From NCBI GenBank assembly GCA_016281355.1, contig JAEEIL010000032.1, forward strand, positions 62,001 through 126,000: a stretch of DNA of 64,000 bases. Direction: 5' to 3'. The notes beneath the pieces were generated by a model that searched no databases, was not told where the DNA came from, and worked only from the letters and a program-made list of their open reading frames with translations. This DNA comes from Elusimicrobiaceae bacterium. GTDB lineage: Bacteria > Elusimicrobiota > Elusimicrobia > Elusimicrobiales > Elusimicrobiaceae. Made by a program: the position numbers and the translations under genes. Below, piece after piece: positions 52,180 to 61,595 of the stretch. The stretch's first letter is position 1. Every line of letters starts with the position of its first letter.

Positions 52180-53220
52180 CTATGGAACCAATATAATTTT
52201 ACCGCATTCCTTTTTAGGATCTGACGCGATTTCAAAAGCCTTTTGGAAATCTTTCATCTTAAAAGTATGTGTAATCACGGGGCGGGGGTCTATTGCATGG
52301 CTCTTTAAAAGGCTTTCCATTTTGTACCAACTTCTAAAAACTTCACGCCCGGTTATGCCTTGCATACGTATTGCTTTAAAGACGATAGAGTTTGCATAAT
52401 CGATAGTAACATCTTCTTTTGGCAAACCAAAAGCAATAAAACGCCCAGCCGGTTTAACCGCTTGTAAAGCAGTATTTATTGCGGTATTATTACCGGACAT
52501 TTCAATAACAATATCTATGCCTGACTTTTCACCGCCGGCATCAATAATCTTTTCTAAAACTTTATCTTCTAAAGGATTTATTACGGCATCAGCGCCCATT
52601 TTTTTAGCAAGTGCCGTTCTAAAGGCCGAAGTTTCAGTGCAGATAACTTTTGCCGCACCGCAAGCGCGTGCAATTTGAGTCGCAAATAAACCTTGCGGCC
52701 CACAACCGGAAACAAGTACAGTTTTACCCACTATATCTTCAGTTAAAGTTGCAAAAACGGCGTTACCCAAAGGCTCCATAATACTAGCGATATCTTTTAA
52801 AGAATTATCTGTATGCTTCCAAGCACAACGCGCAGGGATTGCGGCATATTCCGCAAAACCGCCGGGAACATCAATGCCTAAAATTTTTAAATTACTGCAA
52901 ACATGCCTTTGGTCGTTACGGCATTGATAGCACATACCGCAGAAAATGTGGGATTCTACAGACACAAAATCGCCTTTTTGGAAACCTTTTGCCTTGTCAC
53001 CGATTTCCACCACTTCACCGCAAAGTTCATGGCCGAAAATAAAGGGGAATTTATGTTTTTTTGCTGCCCAAGAACCATAATAATTATAAATCGGTAAATC
53101 ACTACCGCAAATTGAAGCACAATGAATTTTAATTAAAAGCTCATCACTTTTAATATTGGGAACATCTACATCAATATATTCTGCACCGGCGGCAGGTTTG
53201 GTTTTACAAATTGCTTTCAT
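52180..53220 (-). CDS. tdh: L-threonine 3-dehydrogenase
   Basis: Tdh oxidises threonine to 2-amino-3-ketobutyrate with NAD+. The 346-residue zinc alcohol dehydrogenase family protein has the catalytic zinc ligands in CGSD and GHELCGEVVEIGD and the structural zinc cysteines in CGMCYQCRNDQRHVC. The Rossmann motif VSGCGPQGL follows. AGGAG precedes the ATG. With kbl it forms the threonine-to-glycine pathway. Confidence 0.93.
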   Translation of the reverse strand: MKAICKTKPAAGAEYIDVDVPNIKSDELLIKIHCASICGSDLPIYNYYGSWAAKKHKFPFIFGHELCGEVVEIGDKAKGFQKGDFVSVESHIFCGMCYQCRNDQRHVCSNLKILGIDVPGGFAEYAAIPARCAWKHTDNSLKDIASIMEPLGNAVFATLTEDIVGKTVLVSGCGPQGLFATQIARACGAAKVICTETSAFRTALAKKMGADAVINPLEDKVLEKIIDAGGEKSGIDIVIEMSGNNTAINTALQAVKPAGRFIAFGLPKEDVTIDYANSIVFKAIRMQGITGREVFRSWYKMESLLKSHAIDPRPVITHTFKMKDFQKAFEIASDPKKECGKIILVP

Positions 53221-53299
53221 AAAAACTCCTTTGACTGAAAATATGCGAAAAACAGTCTGCTTATATTTAACATTATATATTAAATGGAGACATTTTTAC

Positions 53300-53335
53300 A
53301 AAAAATATCCCCCTTTTAAAACTAAAGGGGGATAT
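53300..53335 (-). terminator. Intrinsic terminator after nupC
   Basis: The minus-strand stem ATATCCCCCTTT/AAAGGGGGATAT, loop of seven, runs into TTTTTG. It ends the nupC transcript just before tdh. Confidence 0.88.
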
Positions 53336-53352
53336 AGTTAAAGCTAAATAAT

Positions 53353-54597
53353 TTAACCAATCAATAAACCGGCGAGTATTGCACGTGTGCAACTTGAAAA
53401 TAAACCGGCAAGCAAAGCCCTAAAGCCAAGGCGGGATAAATCACCGCGTCTGCTTGGCGCAAGGGAACCGATACCGCCGATTTGTATACCGATTGAAGAG
53501 AAGTTAGCAAAACCGCATAAAGCATAACTCAAAATAACTTTCGTACGCATGGTAAGTTCTACGGTGTGTCCGTTTAAGATATTGGAGAAATTTGCATAAG
53601 CAATAAACTCATTTAATACAGTCTTTTCACCAACCAATTGGCTTGCGGTGAGAACGTCACTGGCATTAACACCCATAAGCCATGTCAATGGTGAAAATAC
53701 ATAAGCAAAAACTTGTTGCATGGAAAGTGCTTTGGTTAAGAATAAACCTGTTATCCACTCAAGTGCACCGTTACATAAAGCAATTAAAGCAGTAAATGCA
53801 ACCAACATACCTGCGACATTGATTGCCAAAGAAACACCGGTAGTTGTACCATTTGAAATGGCTTCTAAAACATTTGCGCTTGGATCTTTATAAGCGATTT
53901 TAATTGTACCACCGGTAAGAGGTTTTTCCGTTTCAGGAACAAGAAGTTTTGAAAACATAACACCGGCAGGTGCGCCCATCATACTTGCAGCAATTAAATG
54001 CCCTGCAATACCGGGGACAGTATCTTTAAGCATAGTGACATAAGCCATCATTACACCGCCGGCAACTGTTGCCATTCCGCCAGTCATAACGCACATAAGT
54101 TCTGACTTAGTCATTTTTTCCACATAAGGTTTAATGAGCAAAGGAGCTTCTGTTTGGCCTACGAAAATATTTGCGGCAGCACTCAAACTTTCCGCACCGG
54201 ATAATTTGCAAGTTTTACCGATAATTACGGCAAAAGCATAAACCACCCACTGCATAATACCTAAATAATAAAGCAAAGAAATTAAAGCAGAGAAGAAAAT
54301 AATCGTAGGTAAAACCTGAAAGGCAAAAATATAACCCAGGCTATCTGATTTAGCCAAATTACCAAACACCATTTCCGCACCGGCTTGTTGGAAGGCAAGG
54401 ACTTTAAGGACTATATCATTAAGCCAATCAAAAACTGTTATACCGACGCTGGTTTTCAAAATCAGTACGGCAAAAATTACTTGCAAGCCAAAGGCCCAAG
54501 CAATGGTTTTCCAATTAATAGCCTTTTTGTTTGTGCTGAAAAGGAAAGCAATTAGTGTGAATACAAAAAGACCCAAGACTGCTGCTACGTTTTCCAT
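53353..54597 (-). CDS. nupC: Concentrative nucleoside transporter (CNT/NupC family)
   Basis: The 414-residue inner-membrane protein has the CNT motifs GQTEAPLLIKPYVEKMTKSEL (substrate site) and MTGGMATVAGGVMMAYV, with about eight to ten hydrophobic helices and the C-terminal ALCGFANFSSIGIQIGGIG segment. It likely imports nucleosides with cation symport. AGGAGAT precedes the ATG. It is monocistronic with its own terminator. Confidence 0.94.
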   Translation of the reverse strand: MENVAAVLGLFVFTLIAFLFSTNKKAINWKTIAWAFGLQVIFAVLILKTSVGITVFDWLNDIVLKVLAFQQAGAEMVFGNLAKSDSLGYIFAFQVLPTIIFFSALISLLYYLGIMQWVVYAFAVIIGKTCKLSGAESLSAAANIFVGQTEAPLLIKPYVEKMTKSELMCVMTGGMATVAGGVMMAYVTMLKDTVPGIAGHLIAASMMGAPAGVMFSKLLVPETEKPLTGGTIKIAYKDPSANVLEAISNGTTTGVSLAINVAGMLVAFTALIALCNGALEWITGLFLTKALSMQQVFAYVFSPLTWLMGVNASDVLTASQLVGEKTVLNEFIAYANFSNILNGHTVELTMRTKVILSYALCGFANFSSIGIQIGGIGSLAPSRRGDLSRLGFRALLAGLFSSCTRAILAGLLIG

Positions 54598-54697
54598 AAT
54601 ATCTCCTTATTTAGATTAGTATAATTCCATTTTACAAATAAAAAACCGAATTGGCAAATTTCACATTTATTTACTTCATAAGTATTGCCAAATATAC

Positions 54698-54703
54698 TAT
54701 AAT
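54698..54703 (+). promoter_or_regulatory. Putative -10 box (TATAAT) for leaderless phosphoesterase mRNA
   Basis: TATAAT is followed by ATCTTA and the ATG at 54710. No Shine-Dalgarno is present. Confidence 0.65.
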
Positions 54704-54709
54704 ATCTTA

Positions 54710-55450
54710 ATGATATACGCAGTACTATCAGATATTCATGCAAATTATGAAGCCCTAACAGCCGTGCTTAAAAAAGCGGAGGAACTGGGGGCTGAGGCAT
54801 ATGTATTTTGTGGGGACCTCGTCGGATATGGGCCGGACCCGGAAAGATGTACACAACTTATTAAAAAAACGAAGCATTTTTTTGGAATCATGGGAAACCA
54901 TGATTATGCCTTATTTGATAGAGGGGCTGAATCTTGGTTCAGCGATTATGCAAAAATTTCTTTAAATTATACTTTGAAAAACTTATCAAAATCTTCTTTA
55001 GATTTTATTAAGACTTTCCCAACATCATTTCAGGGAATACATTTTGCCGCAGTACACGGTTCTTTTGTCGATCCTTTTAGAGATTATTTGCTGACTTCGG
55101 AACAATTTTTAATTAATTTAAAATATTGGAAAGGTCCTTTATGTTTCGTTGGGCACAGTCATATACCGTTTTTAATGAGTTATACTCAAAATAAACTCCC
55201 TAAAATTGAGGTATTTATCGGCAAAGATGTAACTATTAAAATGTTACCCAATGTCAGGTATATGATTAACCCTGGATCTATAGGGCAACCAAGAGATTTA
55301 AATGCATGTGCATCCTTCGGACTTATAGATACCAAGAAGAATACTTTCCGTTTAGTGAGAGTTGAATATAATGTCGCTGCCGTACAACGCAGGATGAGAC
55401 ATTGCGGTTTGCCGGAATTTTTATACAACCGTTTAGGAAAAGGTAAATAA
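54710..55450 (+). CDS. Calcineurin-like metallophosphoesterase
   Basis: The 246 residues hold the dinuclear metal motifs: SDIHANYEAL (DxH), FCGDLVGYGPDP (GDxxGYGP), MGNHDY (GNHD) and VGHSHIPF (GHxH). The family is YfcE/DR1281-like; the substrate may be a phosphodiester or phosphomonoester in the cytoplasm. It starts a plus-strand operon with the HAD phosphatase gene, which begins on the next base. Confidence 0.92.
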   Translation: MIYAVLSDIHANYEALTAVLKKAEELGAEAYVFCGDLVGYGPDPERCTQLIKKTKHFFGIMGNHDYALFDRGAESWFSDYAKISLNYTLKNLSKSSLDFIKTFPTSFQGIHFAAVHGSFVDPFRDYLLTSEQFLINLKYWKGPLCFVGHSHIPFLMSYTQNKLPKIEVFIGKDVTIKMLPNVRYMINPGSIGQPRDLNACASFGLIDTKKNTFRLVRVEYNVAAVQRRMRHCGLPEFLYNRLGKGK

Positions 55451-56161
55451 ATGATAAATTTCAGAAATATTAAAGTTATAAGTTTTGACGCTGATGATAC
55501 TTTGTGGCAAAATGAAAAATTGTTCCGCCAAACCGAATGTGATTTTTGTAAATTAATGGCCCATTATATTGCCCCCACAAAAGCTTTAAAAATACTTTGG
55601 AACATGGAAGTAAAAAATATTCCTTGTTACGGCTATGGCATTAAAGCTTTTGTTTTGGACATGCTTGAAGCAGCCCTGAAAATATCAAAAGGCAAAATGA
55701 CTGCGAGGGAAACAAAAAAATTAATTGACCTCGGTAAAAAACTGATTGAAAGCCCGATAGTTTTGTTTGAAGGGGCCGAAAATACCCTTAAGAAATTAAG
55801 TAAAAAATATAAAATTATTGTTACCACAAAAGGCGATTTGCTTGAACAGGAAAATAAAGTTTACCGCTCCGGCTTAATAAAATATCTGCGCCATATTGAA
55901 GTAATGAGCGAGAAAAATAAACCCGCATATGCCCGTTTGATTAAAGAATTAAACATTAAACCGCAAGAATTTTTGATGGTAGGCAATTCGGTTAAATCAG
56001 ATATTTTACCCGTATTAGCCGTCGGCGCCAAGGCCGTATTTATACCCAGCAAATTTACCTGGTTTTATGAAGACGGCGACGCCAGCAAAATCCCTACAAA
56101 AAACTGCCTCAAATTAGAAAAAATTTCCCAATTATTAGATTTTTTGATAAAATATCAGTAA
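55451..56161 (+). CDS. HAD-family hydrolase
   Basis: The 236 residues have the HAD motifs: FDADDTLWQNE (nucleophile DxD), TTKGD (motif II Thr), a lysine near SEKNKPAYA and VGNSVKSDILP (motif IV). A helical cap of about 75 residues lies between motifs I and II. It likely dephosphorylates a small metabolite; no specific family. It follows the phosphoesterase gene directly. Confidence 0.9.
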   Translation: MINFRNIKVISFDADDTLWQNEKLFRQTECDFCKLMAHYIAPTKALKILWNMEVKNIPCYGYGIKAFVLDMLEAALKISKGKMTARETKKLIDLGKKLIESPIVLFEGAENTLKKLSKKYKIIVTTKGDLLEQENKVYRSGLIKYLRHIEVMSEKNKPAYARLIKELNIKPQEFLMVGNSVKSDILPVLAVGAKAVFIPSKFTWFYEDGDASKIPTKNCLKLEKISQLLDFLIKYQ

Positions 56162-56184
56162 ATAATCTTTTGAGTGAGGATATT

Positions 56185-57030
56185 ATGAAAAAATTATTAT
56201 TGTTATATTTTATAATTTTTGGAGTTATTCAATTAAATGCTGAAATTTCAACGCAAACACAATTACGTGAAGCCATAGAACAAAACAACGCGAAATTGAT
56301 ACAACAACTAATTAAACAAGGGGCAAACGTAAATGCAAAATATGAAAGTGGCACAACACCCTTGCATATCGCTGCCAGTAAGGGAAATTTAAAAATAGTA
56401 AAACTTCTTGTAGAAAATGGTGCAGATGTTAATGCACTTCATGCAGGCGCAAACCCACTTTATTTCGCAGCCATGGGGAATCATACTAAAGTCATGAAAT
56501 ACTTGATTGAAAAGGGCGCTGATGTAAATACAACATTTGATAGAATGTCAATATTTTTCTATCCCTGTAAAAATTGTTATAAAGATGCTATCGAAATCTT
56601 ACTAAAAAATAAGGCGGAAGTTAATGTAAACTCAGGAGGATTGACAACAACAGAATTAGTTGTCCTTGCAGATAAAAAAACTTGTCCTTTAAATAAAAAA
56701 GAACAAATATTAAAAATGATGATTAAATACGGTGCAGACATTAATATGAATCAAACCGATATGACAATTAATGCTCTTGACGTCGTTATTATGTCCAATA
56801 TGGTTGACGAAGAAAAGATGCTTGTTAAATTAGGCGCAAAAAGTAATTATGCAATAATTGCACATTCCACAAATGACAATAAGGAAATGATAGAATTTTT
56901 GCTAGAAAACGGTTTTGATATAAATGCTCAAAACCCCGAAGGAGAAACTGCGCTTGATTATGCAAAAACCGAAGAAATGAAACAATTCTTAATCTCTCAC
57001 GGGGCAAAAAGCGGTAAAGAATTAAAATAA
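56185..57030 (+). CDS. Exported ankyrin-repeat protein
   Basis: The 281-residue precursor starts with a signal peptide (MKKLLLLYFIIFGVIQLNA) and lacks a lipobox. Six or seven ankyrin repeats follow: QLREAIEQNNAKLIQQLIKQGANVNAK region, SGTTPLHIAASKGNLKIVKLL, NPLYFAAMGNHTKVMKYLI, with later divergent copies to EGETALDYAKTEEMKQFLISHGA. The ATG at 56185, behind GAGGAT, is preferred over TTG at 56170. It converges with another ankyrin gene with a two-base gap, suggesting a duplicated neighbourhood. The ligand is unknown. Confidence 0.88.
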   Translation: MKKLLLLYFIIFGVIQLNAEISTQTQLREAIEQNNAKLIQQLIKQGANVNAKYESGTTPLHIAASKGNLKIVKLLVENGADVNALHAGANPLYFAAMGNHTKVMKYLIEKGADVNTTFDRMSIFFYPCKNCYKDAIEILLKNKAEVNVNSGGLTTTELVVLADKKTCPLNKKEQILKMMIKYGADINMNQTDMTINALDVVIMSNMVDEEKMLVKLGAKSNYAIIAHSTNDNKEMIEFLLENGFDINAQNPEGETALDYAKTEEMKQFLISHGAKSGKELK

Positions 57031-57032
57031 AA

Positions 57033-58877
57033 TTAATTACCGGAAGTTTGAAGTTTGTTGATTTGAGTTTTTGGCATACCGTTTGCGTAGGTGCTATTAG
57101 TTGTTGTGCTCAAATCTTTTGGCTGAAAATTACTTCCTGATGTAGTAGCATTTTGCGCTTGCTCCATTTGTTGTTGTGCTTGTGTTATAGTGGCAATTTG
57201 ATCTTCCGGAACACCCATCGATTTTAATTGATCAGGGCTCATTGAAGATAAATTATTTAAATCTACACCGGCAGGTAAAGCACCGGCCGGAATCATCTTT
57301 GAAATATCATTCATATTCATACCGGCAGGCATTTGTACATCCGTAGGCATACCTTGCATTTGCTGGGTTTTAGAGCCACTTTGCGAAGCCATGCCTATAT
57401 TTTGCATTTGCTTAATCATATTCCCCATATTGCCGCCTTGTGTGCCACCCCCCATCATTGACGTTATCGCGGACATATCCATCCCGCCAGGCATCTGTGG
57501 CATTTGAGGATTATCCGGTTGAGTAGATGCATTTTGCATAGCATTTATTTGTGTTTTCGGCTGTTGTTTAGGCAATTGATTAGATGTCGGCAATTGGTTT
57601 AGTTGCGTAACATTTTGCGTTTGCTGGGTTTGTGAAGGAGCAGAAACTGCCGTTTGCTGTGAAACAGTTTGGTTTTGTTGTACAGGTTGGGCCGTCGGTT
57701 GACTTTGTTGTGTCTGGCTCTGAATTACTGCAGCAATATTACCGCTTATATCACCTTCAACGGTGTTTTGTTGCGTAGCAATGGAAGCCGTATTATTGCC
57801 TGCATTTTGTTGGTTAACTTTTGGCAAAATAATATTTCCTTTACTATCACGCGGCAAGTTTTTATATGCAATAAAATCTTCCAACATTTTAGCAGCTTCT
57901 TTATGGCCAAGTGCTTGTGCCATCTGTAAGGCTGTTTGCCCGCGACGGGTTTTCTTTTCATAGTTTGCGCCACGCATTAAAAGATCATGCACTAAATCAG
58001 CATTACCGTGATAAGCCGCCCAAAATAGTGCATTTTGACCATAAATATTATTGCTATTAATGTTCGCACCGCTATTGATTAAATACTCCGCTACATCCCA
58101 ATATTTGCCTTTTACGGCATAAAGCAACGGGGTCATACCGTATTTATTTTTGATATTTATATTAGCCCTATAAGAAACAAGTTGCTTAACACTTTCCAAA
58201 TCACCATTTGCGGCAGAAATTATCAATGGAGTATTGTGATCTTTATCTGATACACTGGGCGATATACCGCCGGACAACATTAAACCAACACCAATCGGGT
58301 TCTTATTAAAAGCATATAAAAATAGATTCTCTTGACTTATCCCGTTTGTCGCACCACTTGATAATAGATGAGTAGCAATGCTTTCATTTCTTAAATCAAT
58401 AGCAAGGCCTAAAGGAGTTAATCCTTGATTGGTTCCTAAATTAGGATTTGCCCCGGCATTTAATAAAATGGAAATTGTATCAAAATTCTGATTTCTTACT
58501 GCTTTAATTAAAGCAGTTTCGGAAGTATTTAAATCCGCCTTATCGGGATTGGCTCCTTTTTGTATTAATGCACCTACGACATCAGTATAATCTTTTTCCG
58601 CAGCAAATACCAAAAGAGGCGTACCATGGGAAGAAGGAATATTCGGATCAGGAAGTTCTGCATTTATTTTTAGCAAAGCATCTTCCAAATCTTCTTCTTC
58701 AATTTTTTTAGTTATTTCGTCAATGATTGCGACCGGGGTTACAAGTTTTAAATTAGCAACATTGACACTAGCCTTTGGTGCTTCTTTGCGTGCTGTGTTC
58801 ATAGCATACAAAATAAGCAGTACGATCGGAGAAATTAAAAATATCCCTAAAAATAATGTTTTTATGCTTTTAAACAT
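57033..58877 (-). CDS. Membrane-anchored ankyrin protein with low-complexity Gln/Met/Gly-rich tail
   Basis: The 614-residue protein has an N-terminal membrane helix (about 8-28), a linker, and about eight ankyrin repeats from about 80 to 340 (for example NTSETALIKAVRNQNFDTISILLNAGA region and YGMTPLLYAVKGKYWDVAEYLI). The last 240 residues are low-complexity: Gln/Thr-rich at about 370-460, then Met/Gly/Pro-rich with three degenerate copies of [ML]P[GA]G[MV][DN][ML]. PKTQIN brackets this region on both sides. It is the last gene of the rpmF-rnc operon, eight bases after rnc. The function is unknown. Confidence 0.85.
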   Translation of the reverse strand: MFKSIKTLFLGIFLISPIVLLILYAMNTARKEAPKASVNVANLKLVTPVAIIDEITKKIEEEDLEDALLKINAELPDPNIPSSHGTPLLVFAAEKDYTDVVGALIQKGANPDKADLNTSETALIKAVRNQNFDTISILLNAGANPNLGTNQGLTPLGLAIDLRNESIATHLLSSGATNGISQENLFLYAFNKNPIGVGLMLSGGISPSVSDKDHNTPLIISAANGDLESVKQLVSYRANINIKNKYGMTPLLYAVKGKYWDVAEYLINSGANINSNNIYGQNALFWAAYHGNADLVHDLLMRGANYEKKTRRGQTALQMAQALGHKEAAKMLEDFIAYKNLPRDSKGNIILPKVNQQNAGNNTASIATQQNTVEGDISGNIAAVIQSQTQQSQPTAQPVQQNQTVSQQTAVSAPSQTQQTQNVTQLNQLPTSNQLPKQQPKTQINAMQNASTQPDNPQMPQMPGGMDMSAITSMMGGGTQGGNMGNMIKQMQNIGMASQSGSKTQQMQGMPTDVQMPAGMNMNDISKMIPAGALPAGVDLNNLSSMSPDQLKSMGVPEDQIATITQAQQQMEQAQNATTSGSNFQPKDLSTTTNSTYANGMPKTQINKLQTSGN

Positions 58878-58885
58878 TTAAACCC

Positions 58886-59551
58886 CTATTTTTTATTGTT
58901 ATAAAATTTTAAACCTTCTTTTGCTGCTTCCTGCTCGGCTGCTTTTTTATTACTGCCTTTACCCCTGCCGATTTCTGTCCCATTAACCATAACCGCTACG
59001 GTAAACACTTGATTGTGTTGCGGGCCTACCTTTGAAACTACCGTGTACTCCGGTATCGGTTTTTTACGATGTTGTAAATACTCTTGCAAAGTGCTTTTAT
59101 AATCGTGTGAATCTATTTCAATTTTTTGGGTTTGCAACCAATTTTTTATAAAAGCAGCAGCAGAGTCAAACCCGCCATCTAAATAAATAGCGCCGATTAT
59201 GGCTTCCATAGCATTTGATAAAATGCTTTGCCTATCGCGCCCGCCTGTTGCAATTTCCCCGGCGCCAAGTAACATAAATTTGCCGACGTCCAAACCGGCT
59301 GCCCAAACATAAAGATTGCGCCTGGAAACTAAGTTCGCTTTTATCTTAGAAAGCACCCCCTCTTCCTTTGTATCAAGTTTGCGGTATAGGTAGGCCGCAA
59401 CAACAAGACCTAAAACACTATCCCCTAAAAATTCAAGCCTCTCATTATGATGAGCGCCATTACAATGATACGAACGATGAGTGAGTGCTTCCTTTAAAAT
59501 ATTCTTATCTTTAAAGGTGTAAGAAAGGACCTTTTCAAGTTCTTCTTGCAC
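58886..59551 (-). CDS. rnc: Ribonuclease III
   Basis: Rnc cuts double-stranded RNA in rRNA maturation and regulation. The 221 residues include the catalytic signature ERLEFLGDSVLGL, GDVxx-equivalent AMEAIIGAIYLDGGF with the metal-binding Glu, and a C-terminal dsRNA-binding domain (about 150-218) ending in GKGSNKKAAEQEAAKEGL. It follows acpP at three bases. Confidence 0.96.
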   Translation of the reverse strand: MQEELEKVLSYTFKDKNILKEALTHRSYHCNGAHHNERLEFLGDSVLGLVVAAYLYRKLDTKEEGVLSKIKANLVSRRNLYVWAAGLDVGKFMLLGAGEIATGGRDRQSILSNAMEAIIGAIYLDGGFDSAAAFIKNWLQTQKIEIDSHDYKSTLQEYLQHRKKPIPEYTVVSKVGPQHNQVFTVAVMVNGTEIGRGKGSNKKAAEQEAAKEGLKFYNNKK

Positions 59552-59554
59552 TAC

Positions 59555-59797
59555 TTATTTAACTTTTGCTTTGATGTGTTCGATTGCTTCACCGACGGTT
59601 TTGATTTTTTCTGCTTGTTCATCGGGAATTTCGACATCAAATTCTTCTTCCAAAGCCATAATAAGTTCAACGGTGTCAAGGGAGTCTGCCCCTAAATCGT
59701 TAACGAATTGAGCTTCGGGTTTAACTTGTTCCGGTTCAACACGAAGTTGTTCAACGATGATATTTTTTACTCTTTCTTCTACTGATTTTGCGTCCAT
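59555..59797 (-). CDS. acpP: Acyl carrier protein
   Basis: AcpP carries growing acyl chains on phosphopantetheine. The 80 residues have the attachment motif [18 protein letters not shown], with the modified serine, and the strongly acidic helices of the family. The ATG at 59797 follows GGAGG and is preferred over 59809. It lies between fabG and rnc. It may also be the acyl donor for the SPT-like enzyme. Confidence 0.96.
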   Translation of the reverse strand: MDAKSVEERVKNIIVEQLRVEPEQVKPEAQFVNDLGADSLDTVELIMALEEEFDVEIPDEQAEKIKTVGEAIEHIKAKVK

Positions 59798-59815
59798 ATT
59801 TTCCTCCATAGAAAA

Positions 59816-60568
59816 CTATATATATAGTCCGCCGTTAACAGCCAGAACCTGGCCTGTTATGTAGCCTGCACGGTTACCGTCGGCTAGAAATAACGCCGCT
59901 TGGGCGATATCTTGAACTTCTGCAAATCTGTTTAAGGGTATCATTTTTAAGGCACCATCCTGCACTTCCTGCGGAAGTTTTGCCGTCATATCGGTTTTAA
60001 CAAAACCGGGGGCAATAGCATTTACCCTTATATTTCTTGAGGCAAGTTCTTTGGCTGCACTTTTTGTAATACCAATCAAACCTGCTTTTGATGCACTGTA
60101 ATTTATTTGCCCGGCATTCCCGCTTTGCCCGACAACTGAAGACATATTTATTATAACACCTTTTCTTGCCTTCATCATAGGGCGGGCAACTTCTTTAAGC
60201 ATCAAAAATGCTCCTTTTAAATTTATGTCAATAACCTTATCAAAATCTTCGTCTTTCATTCTAATAAGCAAATTGTCACGCGTTACACCTGCATTATTTA
60301 TTAACACATCAATTTGTTTAAAAGTTTCCAAAGTTTTATTTACTAAAGCAGTACAATCTTCTTGTTTTGAAACATCTGCTTTGAGCGCCAAAACTTTAGC
60401 TGCCTCATAAGATTTTAATAAATATTCTTTTGCTTTGGCAACACTTTCATCACTTGTTGCACAAAAGGCGACATTGGCACCTTCTTTTAAAAACGCTTCT
60501 GTTAAAGCAAGCCCTATGCCACGTGCACCGCCTGTAATTAAAACTGTTTGACCGCTGAAAGCAGGCAT
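59816..60568 (-). CDS. fabG: 3-oxoacyl-[acyl-carrier-protein] reductase
   Basis: FabG reduces beta-ketoacyl-ACP with NADPH. The 250-residue short-chain dehydrogenase has VLITGGARGIGLAL (nucleotide site), NNAGVTRDNLLIRM, the catalytic triad in INMSSVVGQSGNAGQINYSASKAGL (Ser, Tyr, Lys) and the C-terminal GYITGQVLAVNGGL. The ATG at 60568 follows GGAGGG and is preferred over 60613. No fabD or fabH is in this cluster. Confidence 0.95.
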   Translation of the reverse strand: MPAFSGQTVLITGGARGIGLALTEAFLKEGANVAFCATSDESVAKAKEYLLKSYEAAKVLALKADVSKQEDCTALVNKTLETFKQIDVLINNAGVTRDNLLIRMKDEDFDKVIDINLKGAFLMLKEVARPMMKARKGVIINMSSVVGQSGNAGQINYSASKAGLIGITKSAAKELASRNIRVNAIAPGFVKTDMTAKLPQEVQDGALKMIPLNRFAEVQDIAQAALFLADGNRAGYITGQVLAVNGGLYI

Positions 60569-60569
60569 A

Positions 60570-61589
60570 TTATTTGCCCTCCGCTTCATCGAAAACTGCT
60601 TTATGTGCGGCAATGGCTTCTTCCATTGCTTTTAAGGCTTTACTTTCTACTGTTTTTATACCTGCTTTTATAGCGCAGTATATTGCCTTTTCATTAGACT
60701 TACCGTGGCTGATAATAACATTACCGTTTACACCAAGCAAAGGTGCTCCGCCGAAAGTATCGGGGTCTGTAACTTCTTTAACTTTCATTAAAGCGGGTTT
60801 TGCAAGTAGCATCCCAAGCATTGCTAAAGGTTTGCCTTTCAAACTTGCTTTTATCATTTTAAATAAAGACTTCGCTAGGCCTTCAGATGTTTTTAAAACT
60901 ATATTGCCGACAAAACCATCACACACAACTATATCAATCATACCGCTGTGTATATCACGGCCTTCAATATTTCCGTAATAATTTAAACCTAAGCGGCGAA
61001 TATATTTTGAAGTTTCTTTTATAAGTAAATTACCCTTACCTTCTTCTTCACCTATAGACAAAAGCCCAACGGTCGCATCGGGTTTACCGTATATGTGTTT
61101 GTAATATGTACTGCCAAGTACACCAAATTGTAAGAGATTTAATGCGGTACAATCAGCATTAGCACCGGCATCAACGATTAAAGCAAAACCGGTTTGGGTC
61201 GGCATCGGGCTTGCAATAGCAGGCCTGCTGACACCTTTAAGCCGGCCAAGACCGAACAAAGCGGCAACCATTGTTGCGCCGGAATTGCCGGCTGAAATCA
61301 TGACATCGGCTTTGCCCTCTTTCACGAGTTTTGCACAAACAACAATGCTTGCATCTTTTTTACGACGATATTCCAAAGCCGGGGAGGCTTCCATATCAAT
61401 CATTTCCGGTGCATGTACAACGGTAATTTTGGCCTGGTCATATTTATGCTGCTTTAATTCTTCGCTAATTTTTACTTCGTCACCGACCAAAACGACTTCA
61501 CAGCCAAAATCCTGTGATGCCTTAATGGCACCCAGGATATTTGGTTTAACACCGTAGTCGCCCCCAAGGGCGTCAAGGGCTATTCTCAT
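60570..61589 (-). CDS. plsX: Phosphate acyltransferase PlsX
   Basis: PlsX makes acyl-phosphate from acyl-ACP, the substrate of PlsY. The 339 residues begin RIALDALGGDYGVKPNI and include SAGNSGATMVAALFGLGRLKGVSRPA (two motifs), DAGANADC and VVCDGFVGNIVLKTSEG. It lies between rpmF and fabG in the usual bacterial order. Confidence 0.96.
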   Translation of the reverse strand: MRIALDALGGDYGVKPNILGAIKASQDFGCEVVLVGDEVKISEELKQHKYDQAKITVVHAPEMIDMEASPALEYRRKKDASIVVCAKLVKEGKADVMISAGNSGATMVAALFGLGRLKGVSRPAIASPMPTQTGFALIVDAGANADCTALNLLQFGVLGSTYYKHIYGKPDATVGLLSIGEEEGKGNLLIKETSKYIRRLGLNYYGNIEGRDIHSGMIDIVVCDGFVGNIVLKTSEGLAKSLFKMIKASLKGKPLAMLGMLLAKPALMKVKEVTDPDTFGGAPLLGVNGNVIISHGKSNEKAIYCAIKAGIKTVESKALKAMEEAIAAHKAVFDEAEGK

Positions 61590-61595
61590 AAGAAT

